64,000 bases of DNA from Tsuneonella dongtanensis (GCF_001698205.1 NZ_CP016591.1:620001-684000); one strand, 5' to 3'; positions 45,432 through 55,803 are shown, counted from the stretch's first letter. The notes: generated from the sequence alone by a model not told the origin. Program-made: numbers and translations.

Positions 45432-47003
45432 ATGCTCGACGCGGTCATCATCGGGGCAGGGCACAACGGGCTGGTATGCGCTTTCTACCTGGCCCGTGCC
45501 GGTTTGAAGGTGCGGCTCTACGAAGCGCGCGGCGTGGTCGGCGGCGCGGCGGTGACCGAAGAATTCGCACCGGGCTTCCGCAACTCCACCGCAAGCTACA
45601 CCGTCAGCCTGCTCCAGCCCAAGGTGATCGCCGAAATGGGGCTGGAGCGGCGCGGATACCGCGTGATCGAGCGTCCGGTGTCCAATTTCCTGCCGCTGGG
45701 AGATGGCCATCTCGTGCTCGGCGGCGGGCTCGAGCGGACGCAGGCCGAATTCGCGCGATTCTCCACGAAGGACGCGGCGGCGCTGCCGGGGTATTACGAG
45801 ATGCTCGAAGGCGTGGCCGAAGTGCTCCGCGATCTTGCGCTCCGGATACCGCCCGACGCCGGGGGCGGACCGCGGGCGCTGCTGGACGCAGTGATGCAAT
45901 CGCGCAAGGTCGCGCGGCTGCCGCTGGCGGCAAAGCGTGATGTGCTCGCGCTGTTCACTCGTTCGGCGCGCGAAGTGCTCGACGCCTGGTTCGAAAGCGA
46001 TCCGGTGAAGGCCGCGTTCGGGTTCGATGCCTGCGTCGGCAACTATGCCAGCCCCGACGCGCCGGGCAGCGCCTATGTCCTGCTCCATCACGTCTTCGGT
46101 GAGGTGAACGGCAAGAAGGGGGCATGGGGTCACGTGCCCGGCGGGATGGGCACGATCACCAGGCTGATGGCCGAAGCGGTGCGCGAGGCAGGCGGCGAGA
46201 TCGTCACCGATGCGCCGGTGGGGCAGGTGCTGGTCGAGCGGGGCAGGGCCGTGGGGCTCTCGCTGGCTTCGGGCGAGGAAGTCCGTGCGGCGCGGGTGAT
46301 CGCCAACCTCGGTCCCAAGCCGCTGTTCGACCGGCTCGTCCCGCGCGACGTGGTGCCACGGGATTTCGCGCGGGCGATGGACATGTATGCCGGGGGTTCG
46401 GGCTCGCTCCGGATGAACCTTGCGCTCTCGGGCCTGCCGAAGTTCCGCCACGCGCCTACGGGGGATGAGCATCTCAAAGCCGGGATCGTGATCGCGCCGA
46501 GCCTCGACTACATGGACCGCGCATGGCGCGATGCGCGGGACGACGGCTTCAGCAAGGCGCCGATCGTGGAAATGCTGATCCCCAGTCTCGTCGACGACAG
46601 CCTCGCGCCTCCCGGCCAGCACGTGGCGAGCCTGTTCTGCCAGCATGTCGATCCCGACCTGCCCGAGGATCGCGAGAAGGAGGCGGTCGAGGCGGTGCTC
46701 GCGACCATCGAGCACCATGCGCCGGGGTTCCGTGCACAGGTTCTCCACACGCAGGTCCACAGCCCGCGGGCGCTCGAGGCAAAGTTCGGGCTGTGGCGCG
46801 GCGATATCTTCCATGGCCGCATGAGCCTCGACCAGCTCTGGTCCGCGCGCCCCGCGCTGGGGGCGGGCAGCTATCGCACGCCGGTCCCCGGCCTGTGGCT
46901 CTGCGGCTCGGGAACGCACCCGGGGGGCGGCGTCACCGGCGCGCCGGGGCACAATTGCGCGCACGCGGTGTTGAAGGAGCGATGGAACTTCTTGAGACGA
47001 TAG
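45432..47003 (+). CDS. FAD-dependent oxidoreductase, phytoene-desaturase/PYROXD2-like
   Basis: A 523-residue flavoprotein. The N-terminal FAD motif is VIIGAGHNGLVCAFYLARAG, followed by the VVGGAAVTEEFAPGFRNSTA segment. The C-terminal FAD contact is LWLCGSGTHPGGGVTGAPGH. This pattern matches the PYROXD2 branch of the carotenoid-desaturase superfamily, not true CrtI. No other carotenoid gene is near, so carotenoid work is unlikely. The ATG at 45432 is used; the frame is open upstream. The last 22 bases overlap the META-domain gene. Confidence 0.88.
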   Translation: MLDAVIIGAGHNGLVCAFYLARAGLKVRLYEARGVVGGAAVTEEFAPGFRNSTASYTVSLLQPKVIAEMGLERRGYRVIERPVSNFLPLGDGHLVLGGGLERTQAEFARFSTKDAAALPGYYEMLEGVAEVLRDLALRIPPDAGGGPRALLDAVMQSRKVARLPLAAKRDVLALFTRSAREVLDAWFESDPVKAAFGFDACVGNYASPDAPGSAYVLLHHVFGEVNGKKGAWGHVPGGMGTITRLMAEAVREAGGEIVTDAPVGQVLVERGRAVGLSLASGEEVRAARVIANLGPKPLFDRLVPRDVVPRDFARAMDMYAGGSGSLRMNLALSGLPKFRHAPTGDEHLKAGIVIAPSLDYMDRAWRDARDDGFSKAPIVEMLIPSLVDDSLAPPGQHVASLFCQHVDPDLPEDREKEAVEAVLATIEHHAPGFRAQVLHTQVHSPRALEAKFGLWRGDIFHGRMSLDQLWSARPALGAGSYRTPVPGLWLCGSGTHPGGGVTGAPGHNCAHAVLKERWNFLRR

Positions 47004-47809
47004 GCCGCGCGGCGGCGCTACTTGCATTGCCGCTGCTCACGGGCTGCATGGCCGCGCCATCCGAGCCCGCGCCCACTTCCGGTCCCGACACGCCGGTCGC
47101 CTCGACCGACGCGCCCGCCCGACCGGCGCAGGGTCCGCTCTTCGGCAAGTGGATTGTCGAGCGCGTCGGCACCACGGACTATCCGGGCGACGAGGCCTTC
47201 GTGCATTTCCAGTCGGCCGACTTCATCAATCACAGTGGCGGATGCGGCGGCAGCCAGCCCGCGTTCTACGCGCTCGACGGGGACCGGATCACGCTTACGC
47301 GGCGCGAGAAGCCCGTGGTCGGAAAGTGTCCCAACGCCGCCTACGCTGCTCGCGAACGCGCGCTCAATGGCTTTCTCGACACGCTCGTCCGCTGGCGCAA
47401 GCCGCTCCCCGGGGTGCTCGTATTGACCGCAGCCGACGGGACCGAGGCGCGACTGGCGATCGAGGCCTATCCGATCCCGGCCATCGCTGGCGAATGGACG
47501 GTGGAGACGATTGGCGGCAAGCCTTTCGGCCCTGCCAGCGTCCTGTTCGCCGCCAAGGGCGTGTCGGCCCGGGCGGAGTGCAACACGCTCTATACCGAGT
47601 ATGCCCTGGGCCCGGGGGGAGTGCGGATCGAGCCGGGCGGCGCGGTGACCGAAATCGGCTGCCCGCCGGCCCTGCAAGCGCAGGACGAAACGCTGTTCGG
47701 GGCTCTCGGGCAGGTGACCGGGCACCGCATCGAATCCGGTGGCAGGCTCGTGCTGACCGGCGGGCCAGGACTCGTCCTGCGCCGCGCAATCCCGCCCGCG
47801 CCGCTCTGA
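46982..47809 (+). CDS. Lipoprotein with two META/HslJ-like domains
   Basis: A 275-residue lipoprotein with lipobox LLTGC at about 18-22. Two similar modules follow a Pro/Thr-rich linker. The first starts GPLFGKWIVERVGTTDYPG and has a conserved Cys; the second starts AIAGEWTVETIGGKPFGPAS. Each resembles a META domain of the HslJ type, found in heat-shock and envelope proteins. GAAGGAG precedes the ATG. Function unknown. It overlaps the previous oxidoreductase by 22 bases, so they are likely co-transcribed. Confidence 0.8.
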   Translation: MELLETIGRAAALLALPLLTGCMAAPSEPAPTSGPDTPVASTDAPARPAQGPLFGKWIVERVGTTDYPGDEAFVHFQSADFINHSGGCGGSQPAFYALDGDRITLTRREKPVVGKCPNAAYAARERALNGFLDTLVRWRKPLPGVLVLTAADGTEARLAIEAYPIPAIAGEWTVETIGGKPFGPASVLFAAKGVSARAECNTLYTEYALGPGGVRIEPGGAVTEIGCPPALQAQDETLFGALGQVTGHRIESGGRLVLTGGPGLVLRRAIPPAPL

Positions 47810-47824
47810 TCGACAAGCGATCAG
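47806..47824. other. Short hairpin spanning both convergent stop codons
   Basis: CTGATCG at 47806-47812 pairs with CGATCAG at 47818-47824 around ACAAG. It contains the stop of the META gene and of purH. There is no T run, so any terminator function is weak. Confidence 0.4.
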
Positions 47825-49410
47825 TGCCGGAAGTGGCGCATGCCCGTAAAGACCATCGCGAGGCCCGCTTCGTCGGCCGCCTTGATCACCTCATCGTCAC
47901 GGATCGAACCGCCCGGCTGGATCACCGCGGTCGCACCTGCCTCGGCGGCGGCCAGCAGGCCGTCGGCGAACGGGAAGAAGGCGTCGGAGGCGACTGCGCT
48001 GCCCACGGTGCGGGGCGCGTCCCAACCGAATTTCTGCGCCGCTTCTGCTGATTTCATCGCTGCGATACGTGACGAATCTCTACGGTTCATCTGTCCCGCA
48101 CCGATGCCCGCTGTTACGCCGTCCTTCGCATAGACGATGGCGTTCGACTTGACGTGGCGCGCCACAGTCCAGGCGAACAGGCAGTCCTTGAGCTCCTGCG
48201 CGGTCGGCGCGCGCCTGGTCACGACCTTGAGGTCGGCTTCGGTGATCGCGCCGTTGTCGCGGTCCTGCACGAGGATGCCGCCGGCGATGATCGCCAGCGT
48301 CTGCCCCGGACGGCGCGGATCGGGCAGGTCGTCGACCAGCAGCAGGCGAAGGTTCTTCTTCTTCGCGAAGGCTTCGCGCGCCGCGTCGTCGGCACCCGGT
48401 GCCACCACGACTTCGGTGAAGATCTGGCAGATCGCCTCTGCGGTCGGGCCGTCGAGCGGAACGTTGGTCGCGACGATCCCGCCGAACGCCGATACGTCGT
48501 CGCACGCCAGCGCACCCTGCCACGCCTCGAGCAGCGTTGCGGCTTGCGCCACGCCGCACGGGTTGGCGTGCTTGACGATCACCACCGCCGGGTCCTGCCC
48601 GCGAAACTCTGCGGCGAGTTCGAGCGCGGCGTTGGCATCGTTGTAGTTGTTGTAGGACAGCTCCTTGCCCTGCACCTGTTTCGCCTGGGGAAGCCCGCGG
48701 GTGTGCGGCCCGCCGGGAAGGTAGAGCGCAGCCTCCTGATGCGGGTTCTCGCCGTAGCGCAGCGGCCCGGCAAGCTTGCGTGTCATGCTGACCATCGGCG
48801 GGAATTTCTGCCCCTGGTCGGCAAAGGCGAACCACTTGCTGATCATGCCGTCGTAGGCTGCGGTCGCCGCGAACGCCTTGGCGGCCATCTTCTTGCGGAA
48901 TGCGAGCGAGGTCGCGCCGTCGTGTTCGTTCAATTCGGCGAGCAGGTCGTCGTAATCGGCCGGGTCGGTGACGATCGTCACGTACTGGTGGTTCTTCGCC
49001 GCCGAGCGGACCATGCTGGGGCCGCCGATGTCGATGTTCTCGATGATCTCGTCGCGTTCCGCGCCGCGCATCACGGTCGCCTCGAACGGGTAGAGGTTGA
49101 CCACGACGAGATCGATGCCGCCGATCTCGTGCGCTTCCATCGCTGCGGCGTGCTCGGGATTGTCGCGTACCGCGAGCAGGCCCCCGTGGACCATCGGGTG
49201 GAGCGTCTTCACCCGCCCGTCCATCATCTCGGGGAAGCCCGTGAGATCGGAAACGTCGCGCACTTCGAGCCCGCAGTCGCGCAGCGCCTTGGCGGTGCCC
49301 CCGGTCGAAACCAGTTCAACCCCGGCGTCCGCCAGTGTGGCGCCGAGCGCCGCAAGTCCGTCCTTGTCGGACACCGAGAGCAGCGCCCGCTTGATGGTCA
49401 CGTCGGTCAC
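47821..49410 (-). CDS. purH: Bifunctional AICAR formyltransferase / IMP cyclohydrolase
   Basis: A 529-residue enzyme for the last two steps of IMP synthesis. The N-terminal cyclohydrolase domain has [21 protein letters not shown] and [16 protein letters not shown]. The formyltransferase half has [26 protein letters not shown] and [12 protein letters not shown] use the GTG at 49410, which gives the normal length and [15 protein letters not shown] start; the frame continues upstream. Third gene of the reverse operon after rpe and the heparinase-like gene, 8 bases from the latter. purE and purK lie 40 kb away. Confidence 0.96.
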   Translation of the reverse strand: MTDVTIKRALLSVSDKDGLAALGATLADAGVELVSTGGTAKALRDCGLEVRDVSDLTGFPEMMDGRVKTLHPMVHGGLLAVRDNPEHAAAMEAHEIGGIDLVVVNLYPFEATVMRGAERDEIIENIDIGGPSMVRSAAKNHQYVTIVTDPADYDDLLAELNEHDGATSLAFRKKMAAKAFAATAAYDGMISKWFAFADQGQKFPPMVSMTRKLAGPLRYGENPHQEAALYLPGGPHTRGLPQAKQVQGKELSYNNYNDANAALELAAEFRGQDPAVVIVKHANPCGVAQAATLLEAWQGALACDDVSAFGGIVATNVPLDGPTAEAICQIFTEVVVAPGADDAAREAFAKKKNLRLLLVDDLPDPRRPGQTLAIIAGGILVQDRDNGAITEADLKVVTRRAPTAQELKDCLFAWTVARHVKSNAIVYAKDGVTAGIGAGQMNRRDSSRIAAMKSAEAAQKFGWDAPRTVGSAVASDAFFPFADGLLAAAEAGATAVIQPGGSIRDDEVIKAADEAGLAMVFTGMRHFRH

Positions 49411-49418
49411 GATGAATT

Positions 49419-51257
49419 CTATCCCATCTTCTTGAGGAGCCAGGCGAAGCTGCCGCCGCTCCTCGGGGTCATCCCCTGGATCACGAGTTGCTCGATCGGC
49501 TGCGGGCGGCCCTGGCCGTCGACCCACAGGCTTTCCTCGATCGAGAGCGTCACGCCCTCGCCGGTCTGGCCGAGGCGGAACTGCCAGTAACTGCCGTCGG
49601 GCAAGGCGAGGCCGGCGCCGCGCTTGTCCTCTGAAAGCCCGAGTTCGATGCCCGGTCCGACGTGGAAGCGCAAGGCGAAGGCGATCTTGCCGCGCTTGGC
49701 GCTCTTGCCCGCGGGCACCAGCAGGTCTTCGCCCCGCAGCTCGTTACCATCGTCGCGGAGGATCAGGATGCGGCGATGCGTGAGGCCGTGGCGGCTCGCG
49801 TAGCCGTCGTGGCTGGCCTCGAGGCGCGTCGCCTTGCCGCCGGCCAGTTCGAGCACGCGGCGGTCGACCTCGACCTCGCCCACGCCCGCACCAAGCTTGC
49901 CGTGGAGCAGCACCGCGGTCGAATTGGCATCGTCGAGCACGAGCGTCGAATGCGCCGCGGTCGCCCGCAGCCCCTGCTCGATCCGCACCGGCACCTGCCC
50001 GCCCGCGAACGCCGCGCCGCCGCAGTTGACGATCAGGCGCTGCGGGCCATGGCTGAACTCGAAAGCGAGGGTCGATGCGCAGCCCGAGCGTGCATGCTTC
50101 GCGAGCGGCGGCGGGGCCGCATCGAACTGCAGCACCGCCTTGCCCCCGGTCGCGCGCTGGAAGCCCCACTGGCGTGCTTCCTTGAGCGGCCGCGTGCGCA
50201 CCCCGCTCGCGGCAACCAGCGCCGAGATGCGCTCGGCCGGGACGGCACCCGCGCCCTGCCACGATCCGAGCCCGCCGTCGCCGTGGGTCAGGCCAAGCAG
50301 CGGCGGCACGAGCATCGCCAGCATCGCCTCTATCGCCGGCGGCGGTTCGCGGCGGACCGCGCGATAGCAGGCCTTGAGTTCGATCAGCAGCCCGATCGCA
50401 TCGATCTGCGCGAGCGGGCTGCGCGAGAGTACGCCGCCGTCGTCGGCGACGAGTTCGCCGAGCGCGCGCACGAGACCAGCTTCGCCGAATAACCGCCGCG
50501 GCTTACCGTCGGGGAGCAGCAATCCGGCGGCCACGATCGCGGTCCAGCCGGCCACTTCGCCCAACCGGTCGGGCGCCTTGGTGACGTTGCGGTCGAGCCA
50601 GCGGGCCGTCGCTTCCATCGCCGCGAGCGTTCGCGCGCGCAGCTTGCCGTCGCCCGACAGGATCAGTGGCGCGTGTACCAGCCAGTTGAGCAGACGGTTG
50701 CCCGCGTTCTCCACGTGCCATGCGGCACCCTTGCCGGGGGTGCGGTTGACCTCGAGCCATGCGGACAGGACCCGCTCGGCAGTGGCCGTGCATTGCTCCC
50801 GGGGGGCGCAGGCCGCCAGGTCGCGCAGCCACGTGAAACCGTGGACCGTCCGCTCGAAGGGCGGGGTCAGCTTGGCGACCGGTTTGAAGTCCATCTGCGC
50901 GATCGGGGCCTTGACCCCGTGGACGAAGAAATGGCCCGCGCGCAGCGCCACGCCGGCGGTGCGTTCGCCCGCAAGCGGGCTGTCGACGGTGCCCAGCAGG
51001 CGCGGCTTGGCAGGTTTCCCGAACGGGCGCGCGAGGGTGCTGGCGGAAAAGCCCATGCGATAGGCCAGGCGAATAAGCGCCTCGCCCGCGCCGACCGACG
51101 GTGCCGCGAAGTCGGCGATGACGAGCGCGCGGCCCGGCTCGATCACTTCGCCGGGCGCTTCGTAGAGAGCGTGCGGATCCACGCCGGGGCCGAGCGGAAG
51201 CGCGCGTGTATCGGCGGACGGGGCGCGCTCGCGGACCTGTTCGAGCGCGTCGGCCAT
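49419..51257 (-). CDS. Heparinase II/III-family protein
   Basis: A 612-residue protein with an N-terminal alpha-helical (alpha/alpha toroid) region, including [12 protein letters not shown] and [14 protein letters not shown], and a C-terminal beta domain with [17 protein letters not shown]-like text and [14 protein letters not shown]. The family has polysaccharide lyases for heparin and alginate-type sugars. No signal peptide is visible. It is conserved between rpe and purH in sphingomonads, as I recall, and its substrate is unknown. It starts one base before the end of rpe. Confidence 0.85.
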   Translation of the reverse strand: MADALEQVRERAPSADTRALPLGPGVDPHALYEAPGEVIEPGRALVIADFAAPSVGAGEALIRLAYRMGFSASTLARPFGKPAKPRLLGTVDSPLAGERTAGVALRAGHFFVHGVKAPIAQMDFKPVAKLTPPFERTVHGFTWLRDLAACAPREQCTATAERVLSAWLEVNRTPGKGAAWHVENAGNRLLNWLVHAPLILSGDGKLRARTLAAMEATARWLDRNVTKAPDRLGEVAGWTAIVAAGLLLPDGKPRRLFGEAGLVRALGELVADDGGVLSRSPLAQIDAIGLLIELKACYRAVRREPPPAIEAMLAMLVPPLLGLTHGDGGLGSWQGAGAVPAERISALVAASGVRTRPLKEARQWGFQRATGGKAVLQFDAAPPPLAKHARSGCASTLAFEFSHGPQRLIVNCGGAAFAGGQVPVRIEQGLRATAAHSTLVLDDANSTAVLLHGKLGAGVGEVEVDRRVLELAGGKATRLEASHDGYASRHGLTHRRILILRDDGNELRGEDLLVPAGKSAKRGKIAFALRFHVGPGIELGLSEDKRGAGLALPDGSYWQFRLGQTGEGVTLSIEESLWVDGQGRPQPIEQLVIQGMTPRSGGSFAWLLKKMG

Positions 51258-51931
51258 CAGGCGCTCACCCCTTCGGGGCCCTTAAGCGCCGCGATATTGG
51301 CGGCGTAGCATCCGGGGCCGCCCTTGAACGTCGCTGATCCCGCGACCAGCACGTCCGCTCCCGCGTCGACGCACTGGCGGGCGGTGGTCGGATCGACCCC
51401 GCCGTCGACTTCGAGGTGGATGGCCCGGCCCGTCTTGTCGATCATCTTGCGCACCGCTTCGATCTTGCGCAGCTGGCTGGAGATGAAGCTCTGCCCGCCG
51501 AAACCGGGGTTGACGCTCATCACGAGGACGAGGTCGATATCGTCGATGAGGTAGTCGAGCATCTTGGCCGGCGTCGCCGGATTGAGGCTGATCCCGGCCT
51601 TCTTGCCGAGGCCCTTGATCGCCTGCACCGTGCGGTGGACGTGCGGTCCGGCCTCGGGATGGACAGTAATGATGTCCGCGCCCGCCTCGGCGAATGCCTC
51701 GAGCCAGTTGTCGACCGGGCTCACCATCAGGTGCACGTCGAACGGCTTGGCGGTGTGCGGGCGCAGCGCCTTCACGACTCCGGGCCCGATCGTGAGGTTG
51801 GGGACGTAATGCCCGTCCATCACGTCGACATGGATCCAGTCGCAACCGGCTTCGTCGATCGCGCGCACTTCCTCGCCCAGCCGTGCGAAGTCGGCCGACA
51901 GGATGGAAGGGCTGATCAGCGGGGCGGCCAT
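51257..51931 (-). CDS. rpe: Ribulose-phosphate 3-epimerase
   Basis: A 224-residue TIM-barrel enzyme that interconverts ribulose 5-phosphate and xylulose 5-phosphate. It has [16 protein letters not shown] (about 6-21), [17 protein letters not shown] (about 34-50), [11 protein letters not shown] and [12 protein letters not shown] (about 142-153), with [10 protein letters not shown] near the phosphate site. Metal ligands His and Asp are in place. ATG at 51931 gives the standard length. First gene of the operon; the 209 bases upstream hold nothing I can identify except the promoter that must be there. Confidence 0.96.
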   Translation of the reverse strand: MAAPLISPSILSADFARLGEEVRAIDEAGCDWIHVDVMDGHYVPNLTIGPGVVKALRPHTAKPFDVHLMVSPVDNWLEAFAEAGADIITVHPEAGPHVHRTVQAIKGLGKKAGISLNPATPAKMLDYLIDDIDLVLVMSVNPGFGGQSFISSQLRKIEAVRKMIDKTGRAIHLEVDGGVDPTTARQCVDAGADVLVAGSATFKGGPGCYAANIAALKGPEGVSA

Positions 51932-52140
51932 TGCGCTCGGGCTCCAGATGCCTGCAGCGGGCTTAACCATCGCCCTCGCGCGCGCACAAGCAAGGGGGCG
52001 CCCTTTTCCACACGCCTCTCCCAGATACTGTGGCGCGAGTGTCAATTCAGCACAAATTCAGGCCCGCTCGGCCATTTTCGCGGTTGAACAGAGGGGCATT
52101 CCGGCGCGCAAAGGCTTGAGCCGCGCGCATTCCCCGCCAT

Positions 52141-52653
52141 ATGGATATTCCGATGACCGCCATGAAGCTTCGCCTGCCCGCCACCCTGCTCGCTGCCGGT
52201 GTGCTTGCCATCGGTGCAGCGGCGACATCCGCCGCGCCCTACCGCTCCACGATATCGAACGACATGGGCAAGTGCCGTAGCGGTGCGGGCCCCGCGGTGC
52301 TGGTCACGGTGGACGGAGTAAAGGCGGCGCAAGGCAAAGTGCGCGTCCAGAGCTACAACGCGACCGCTGCCGACTGGCTCAAGAAGGGCCGCTGGCTCAA
52401 CCGCATCGAGGCGCCCGCGCGCGCCGGGACGATGACGTTCTGCGTCCCCGTGCCCTCAGCCGGATCATACGGCATCGCGGTGCGCCACGACCTCGATGGC
52501 GATGGCAAGACCGACATTTCGAGCGACGGCGGCGGTATGTCGAACAATCCGTCGATCAACATCTTCAATCTCGGCAAGCCGAGCTACACGAAGACCGCGT
52601 TCGAGGTCGGCAGCGGGGTCAAGTCGATCCGCATCCAGATGCGCTACATGTAA
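52141..52653 (+). CDS. DUF2141 family secreted protein
   Basis: A 170-residue exported protein. The signal is LPATLLAAGVLAIGAAATSA. The DUF2141 body has VRVQSYNATAADWLKKGR and GIAVRHDLDGDGKTDISSDG, a characteristic Asp-rich DxDGDGKxD segment that may bind calcium. It ends with KSIRIQMRYM. Function of the family is unknown. The start is uncertain: ATG at 52141, 52153 or 52162, none with a good ribosome binding site. Confidence 0.85.
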   Translation: MDIPMTAMKLRLPATLLAAGVLAIGAAATSAAPYRSTISNDMGKCRSGAGPAVLVTVDGVKAAQGKVRVQSYNATAADWLKKGRWLNRIEAPARAGTMTFCVPVPSAGSYGIAVRHDLDGDGKTDISSDGGGMSNNPSINIFNLGKPSYTKTAFEVGSGVKSIRIQMRYM

Positions 52654-52654
52654 T

Positions 52655-53542
52655 TCAGCGCCGTGCGCGCATGACCTTCCACAGCACGCCCGGCGCGGCG
52701 AGCAGAGGATGCTTTTCACGAAACGGGGTGACCGGGATCGCGACCCCGGTGTGCCGCTCTATCTTCCAGGCGGCGTAGGCAGCGGCACCGTCGAAGGTGG
52801 TGCTGGCCTTCGTCAGTCGAAGCAGGTTGAGCGGTTTGCCCAGGCGTTCGCGAGTCCGCCACCAGGCCAGGATGCGGCGCCGTTCGGCATGTGACAATCG
52901 CGGCACCAATTCATCGCCATGGCGGTCGAAAGCGATCCCGTCGGCTTCCCATGCCGTCGGCAGCAATCCCTCGAAGTGCGCCGCGTTCACCGACAGGATG
53001 TCGTTCTCGCGGCCCGATTTCTCCACCCGGAATTCGGCGCGATAGGTCGCGCGGAAAAGGGCGCGCCAGTATTCCGAAGCGGTACCGCGTGCCGGTCCCA
53101 GCGCCGCGGCGAGCCGGGCGGCTGTCCTTGCAGCAGCCGCGATCGCCGCGATTACAGGCGCGCGTGCACTTTCGTCCGCGGTCCACACGAGCGCCGAGGG
53201 CTGGACGAAGCGCGCCCAGATCGTGGTGTCGCGCGAAGCCCCGCTCGCCGCCCGCGCGAACGTCTCGAGCGTCAGGGTGGCGATCTTTGCGCGCAGCACG
53301 GCACCTTCGGCCGGCCATTCGCGGTAGGAAACGCGCGGCCATATCCGTTCGTGCTGTGCACCCGGAAGCAGGACATAGAAGTCGAGCACGCCGTCCAGCG
53401 ATCCGGTCCTGAGATTCGAGCCGTAGAAAAGCACCGCGCGCGCGCCGGCTTCGCGCCCAAGCTGCCCGGCAATCTCGCGCACTTCGGGTGCGACCGCGGC
53501 TTCGAGCGAAGCGGCAATCCGATCTTCGAGTCCGCCGCTCAC
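52655..53542 (-). CDS. Nucleotidyltransferase-like protein, possibly Tam41-type CDP-diacylglycerol synthase
   Basis: A 295-residue soluble protein. The N terminus has VLFYGSNLRTGSLDG and LDFYVLLPGAQHE (about 38-63). The GS followed by Asp50 and Asp54 resembles a polymerase-beta-type nucleotidyltransferase active site, and the YGS...LDF pattern is like mitochondrial Tam41. The rest is alpha-helical and unfamiliar to me. The GTG start overlaps the lipid-kinase stop (GTGA). Conversion of phosphatidic acid made by the kinase to CDP-diacylglycerol would fit the pairing, but that is inference. Confidence 0.62.
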   Translation of the reverse strand: MSGGLEDRIAASLEAAVAPEVREIAGQLGREAGARAVLFYGSNLRTGSLDGVLDFYVLLPGAQHERIWPRVSYREWPAEGAVLRAKIATLTLETFARAASGASRDTTIWARFVQPSALVWTADESARAPVIAAIAAAARTAARLAAALGPARGTASEYWRALFRATYRAEFRVEKSGRENDILSVNAAHFEGLLPTAWEADGIAFDRHGDELVPRLSHAERRRILAWWRTRERLGKPLNLLRLTKASTTFDGAAAYAAWKIERHTGVAIPVTPFREKHPLLAAPGVLWKVMRARR

Positions 53543-54519
53543 GGCACGACGAACGACAGCGCCGGTCCGGGCACGATCTCGTAATGCCCTGCCGGAAAAG
53601 CCTCTCCATCGAGAATGAAGCGATCGGCGAGGTTGATCTCGATGCGGTCGGTCGCACAGCGGTGCACCCCGTTCGATGCCAGCCATTCGCTGTCCCATCC
53701 TGCCGCGATCCCCGGGATGGTCGCAAGGACCCGGCGTCGCGGATGGTCGAGGACGACCAGCTTGAGTCCTTCGAGCGCGGCGAACGGCTTCGCACCGGCA
53801 GGAAAGCGTTCGAGAGTGGCGGCGAGCACGAACATCCGTCGTGCCGGATCGCCCCACCGGGTGCGGGGGAGATCCGTCCGGGCGCCACCCGTGCGGATCG
53901 CCATCTCGACGCCGCGACGCCAGACGTTCCGGTCGGTTCCGAACAGCGCCTGGATCACGCCCCAACCTGCCGTGGCGGCGACCGCGAGACTGTCGAACGC
54001 ACCCAGCCGGTGCGCGTCCTGGCCCGCGGCGATGGCAGTGGTGAAAACGCCTGCCCCGAAAACGAACCCAGCCAGCTCGCCGCTTCCCTCGAGATCGCGG
54101 ACAACCAGCGGGCGGCGGATCACGCGGCGGCCTGAGGAAAGCGCGTCGATCACCCCGGAGACGGTCCAGTGCTTGGGTGCGCCGAGATCGACGTTGAGAG
54201 CGTTCGTCTTGCCCGCCGGCAGTACGGCAAGCGCCGGCCATTCGTCGCCGAACAGCGGCAACCCGGCGGTCAGGACGTCGCGCACGGTCCCGTCCCCGCC
54301 GCTGATCGCGATGCATTGAACGCCCTTGGCGCGAAACTCCTCGAGCGCGGGGCGAAGGTCGGCGCGCTTTTCCGGAGTTGCGACATGCACTCCGGGCAGT
54401 GCGGCAAGCCGCTCGTGCAGCTTCGCGTTGCGATGGCTGCGCGGGTTGAACACCACGCCGACCACCGCTTGGCCCTCGGCCGCGGGAGCAAGATGGATCG
54501 AGGCGTTTGGCAGGCCCAT
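53539..54519 (-). CDS. Diacylglycerol/lipid kinase family protein
   Basis: A 326-residue soluble kinase of the DAGK_cat fold. It has VVFNPRSHRN (about 22-31), ISGGDGTVRDVLTAGLP (72-88) with the nucleotide-binding GGDGT at 74-78, and LPAGKTNALNVDLG (about 100-113). The expected GNDxAR position is GKTNAL here. The C-terminal domain has FILDGEAFPAGHYEI. Substrates in this family include diacylglycerol, undecaprenol and sphingoid bases; sphingomonads make sphingolipids, so a sphingoid substrate is possible. It is coupled to a nucleotidyltransferase-like gene. Confidence 0.88.
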   Translation of the reverse strand: MGLPNASIHLAPAAEGQAVVGVVFNPRSHRNAKLHERLAALPGVHVATPEKRADLRPALEEFRAKGVQCIAISGGDGTVRDVLTAGLPLFGDEWPALAVLPAGKTNALNVDLGAPKHWTVSGVIDALSSGRRVIRRPLVVRDLEGSGELAGFVFGAGVFTTAIAAGQDAHRLGAFDSLAVAATAGWGVIQALFGTDRNVWRRGVEMAIRTGGARTDLPRTRWGDPARRMFVLAATLERFPAGAKPFAALEGLKLVVLDHPRRRVLATIPGIAAGWDSEWLASNGVHRCATDRIEINLADRFILDGEAFPAGHYEIVPGPALSFVVP

Positions 54520-54606
54520 GGTCGTCGAGCGGCCTTTAGAGGTTCGCTGCGCCGCCCTGCCACAAGTTTTTGCCCCAAGGTGCGAAACGAGTCTATTCTC
54601 GCTCCC

Positions 54607-55803
54607 ATGCTGCACCCCGACCTGCTCGATTCGGCGCGCGCGATCTCGGATCGGATCGTGACCCTGCGCCGCGCCATCCACGCCGAACCCGAACTCGGCC
54701 TCCAGACCCCCAAGACCATGGCGAAGGTCCGCGCGGCCCTTGCGCACCTTCCGCTCGAGTGGCGCGAAGGCGGGGCGACGACCGGCGCGGTCGCGACGCT
54801 GAAAGGCAGCAAGCCCGGGCTGAGAGTGCTGCTCCGCGGCGACATGGATGCGCTGCCGATGCCCGAGGAGACGGGGCTGGATTTCGCCTCGACAATCCCC
54901 GGTCGGATGCATGCCTGCGGGCACGACACCCACACCGCGATGCTCGCGGGCGCTGCAGAGGTTCTGTGCGCGCGGCGCGACGAAATCGCCGGCGAGGTCC
55001 AGTTCATGTTCCAGCCTGGTGAGGAAGGATACCACGGTGCGCGGCACATGCTCGACGACGGGCTGATCGATCCCTTGCCCGATGCTGCCTTCGCACTGCA
55101 CATCATGCCCAATGCGCGTCACGGCGCGGTAGCGGGGCGGGCCGGCCCGCTGATGGCGGCGGCCGACCAGTTCGATATCGTGGTCGAGGGGCGCGGAGGT
55201 CATGCGTCGATGCCGCACGACACGCTCGACCCCGTTCCCGCTGCCTGCGCGGTCGTTTCGGCGATCCAGGCCATGGTCACCCGCCGTTTCAACGCCGCGG
55301 ACGCGGTGGTGGTCACCGTGACGATGATCGAGGCGGGGACAGCGCACAACGTTATCCCGGACCGCGTGTCTTTGCGCGGCACGATCCGAACGCTGTCGGC
55401 GCGCGATCGCGAAACGGTGCATGCGCTGGTCGAGGAAACCGCAAAGGGCGTTGCTTCCGGTTACGGCCTGTCGGCACGCGTCTCGATCGAGCGGGGATTC
55501 CCCGTCACCGTATGCGATGAGCGTGCAGTCGCGCTGGGTAGCGCGGTGACCGGCGAGCTTTTCGGCGAGGCGGCGTGGACCCCGATGCCGAACCCCATCA
55601 TGGGTGCGGAAGACTTTTCCTACCTGCTCGAAAAGGTCCCGGGGGCGATGTTCTTCCTCGGCGTGGCGCACGAAGGCGACGACTGGCGGTCGTGCTGCTC
55701 GATCCATTCGACCCGCATGGTGGTCGACGAAAGCGTGATGCCGCGCGGGACCGCCCTCCTCGCCGGGTGCGCGATGCGCTTCCTCGAGCGCGGGTTCGAC
55801 TGA
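54607..55803 (+). CDS. M20-family amidohydrolase (hippurate hydrolase-like)
   Basis: A 398-residue metalloenzyme. It has RRAIHAEPELGLQTPKT, RGDMDALPMPEETGL, MHACGHDTHTAMLAGAAEVL and FQPGEEGYHGA, which supply the bimetal ligands and the catalytic Glu. The lid domain has GRGGHASMPH, and GAEDFSYLL gives the last ligand. It likely removes N-acyl groups from amino acids (hippurate, N-acyl amino acids or IAA conjugates). Full length, cytoplasmic. It is followed 83 bases later by an acyl-CoA ligase gene, a possible functional partner for released acids. Confidence 0.93.
   Translation: MLHPDLLDSARAISDRIVTLRRAIHAEPELGLQTPKTMAKVRAALAHLPLEWREGGATTGAVATLKGSKPGLRVLLRGDMDALPMPEETGLDFASTIPGRMHACGHDTHTAMLAGAAEVLCARRDEIAGEVQFMFQPGEEGYHGARHMLDDGLIDPLPDAAFALHIMPNARHGAVAGRAGPLMAAADQFDIVVEGRGGHASMPHDTLDPVPAACAVVSAIQAMVTRRFNAADAVVVTVTMIEAGTAHNVIPDRVSLRGTIRTLSARDRETVHALVEETAKGVASGYGLSARVSIERGFPVTVCDERAVALGSAVTGELFGEAAWTPMPNPIMGAEDFSYLLEKVPGAMFFLGVAHEGDDWRSCCSIHSTRMVVDESVMPRGTALLAGCAMRFLERGFD

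Noticed and set aside
45432-47003. Carotenoid phytoene desaturase (CrtI)
   Set aside because: The C-terminal GTHPGGGVTGAPGH motif resembles CrtI, but the protein fits the PYROXD2 branch, and no other crt gene is nearby.
51992-52007. AAGGG/CCCTT hairpin followed by four T residues, looking like a terminator
   Set aside because: No forward gene ends before it: it lies in the upstream region of the reverse rpe operon. The stem is short.
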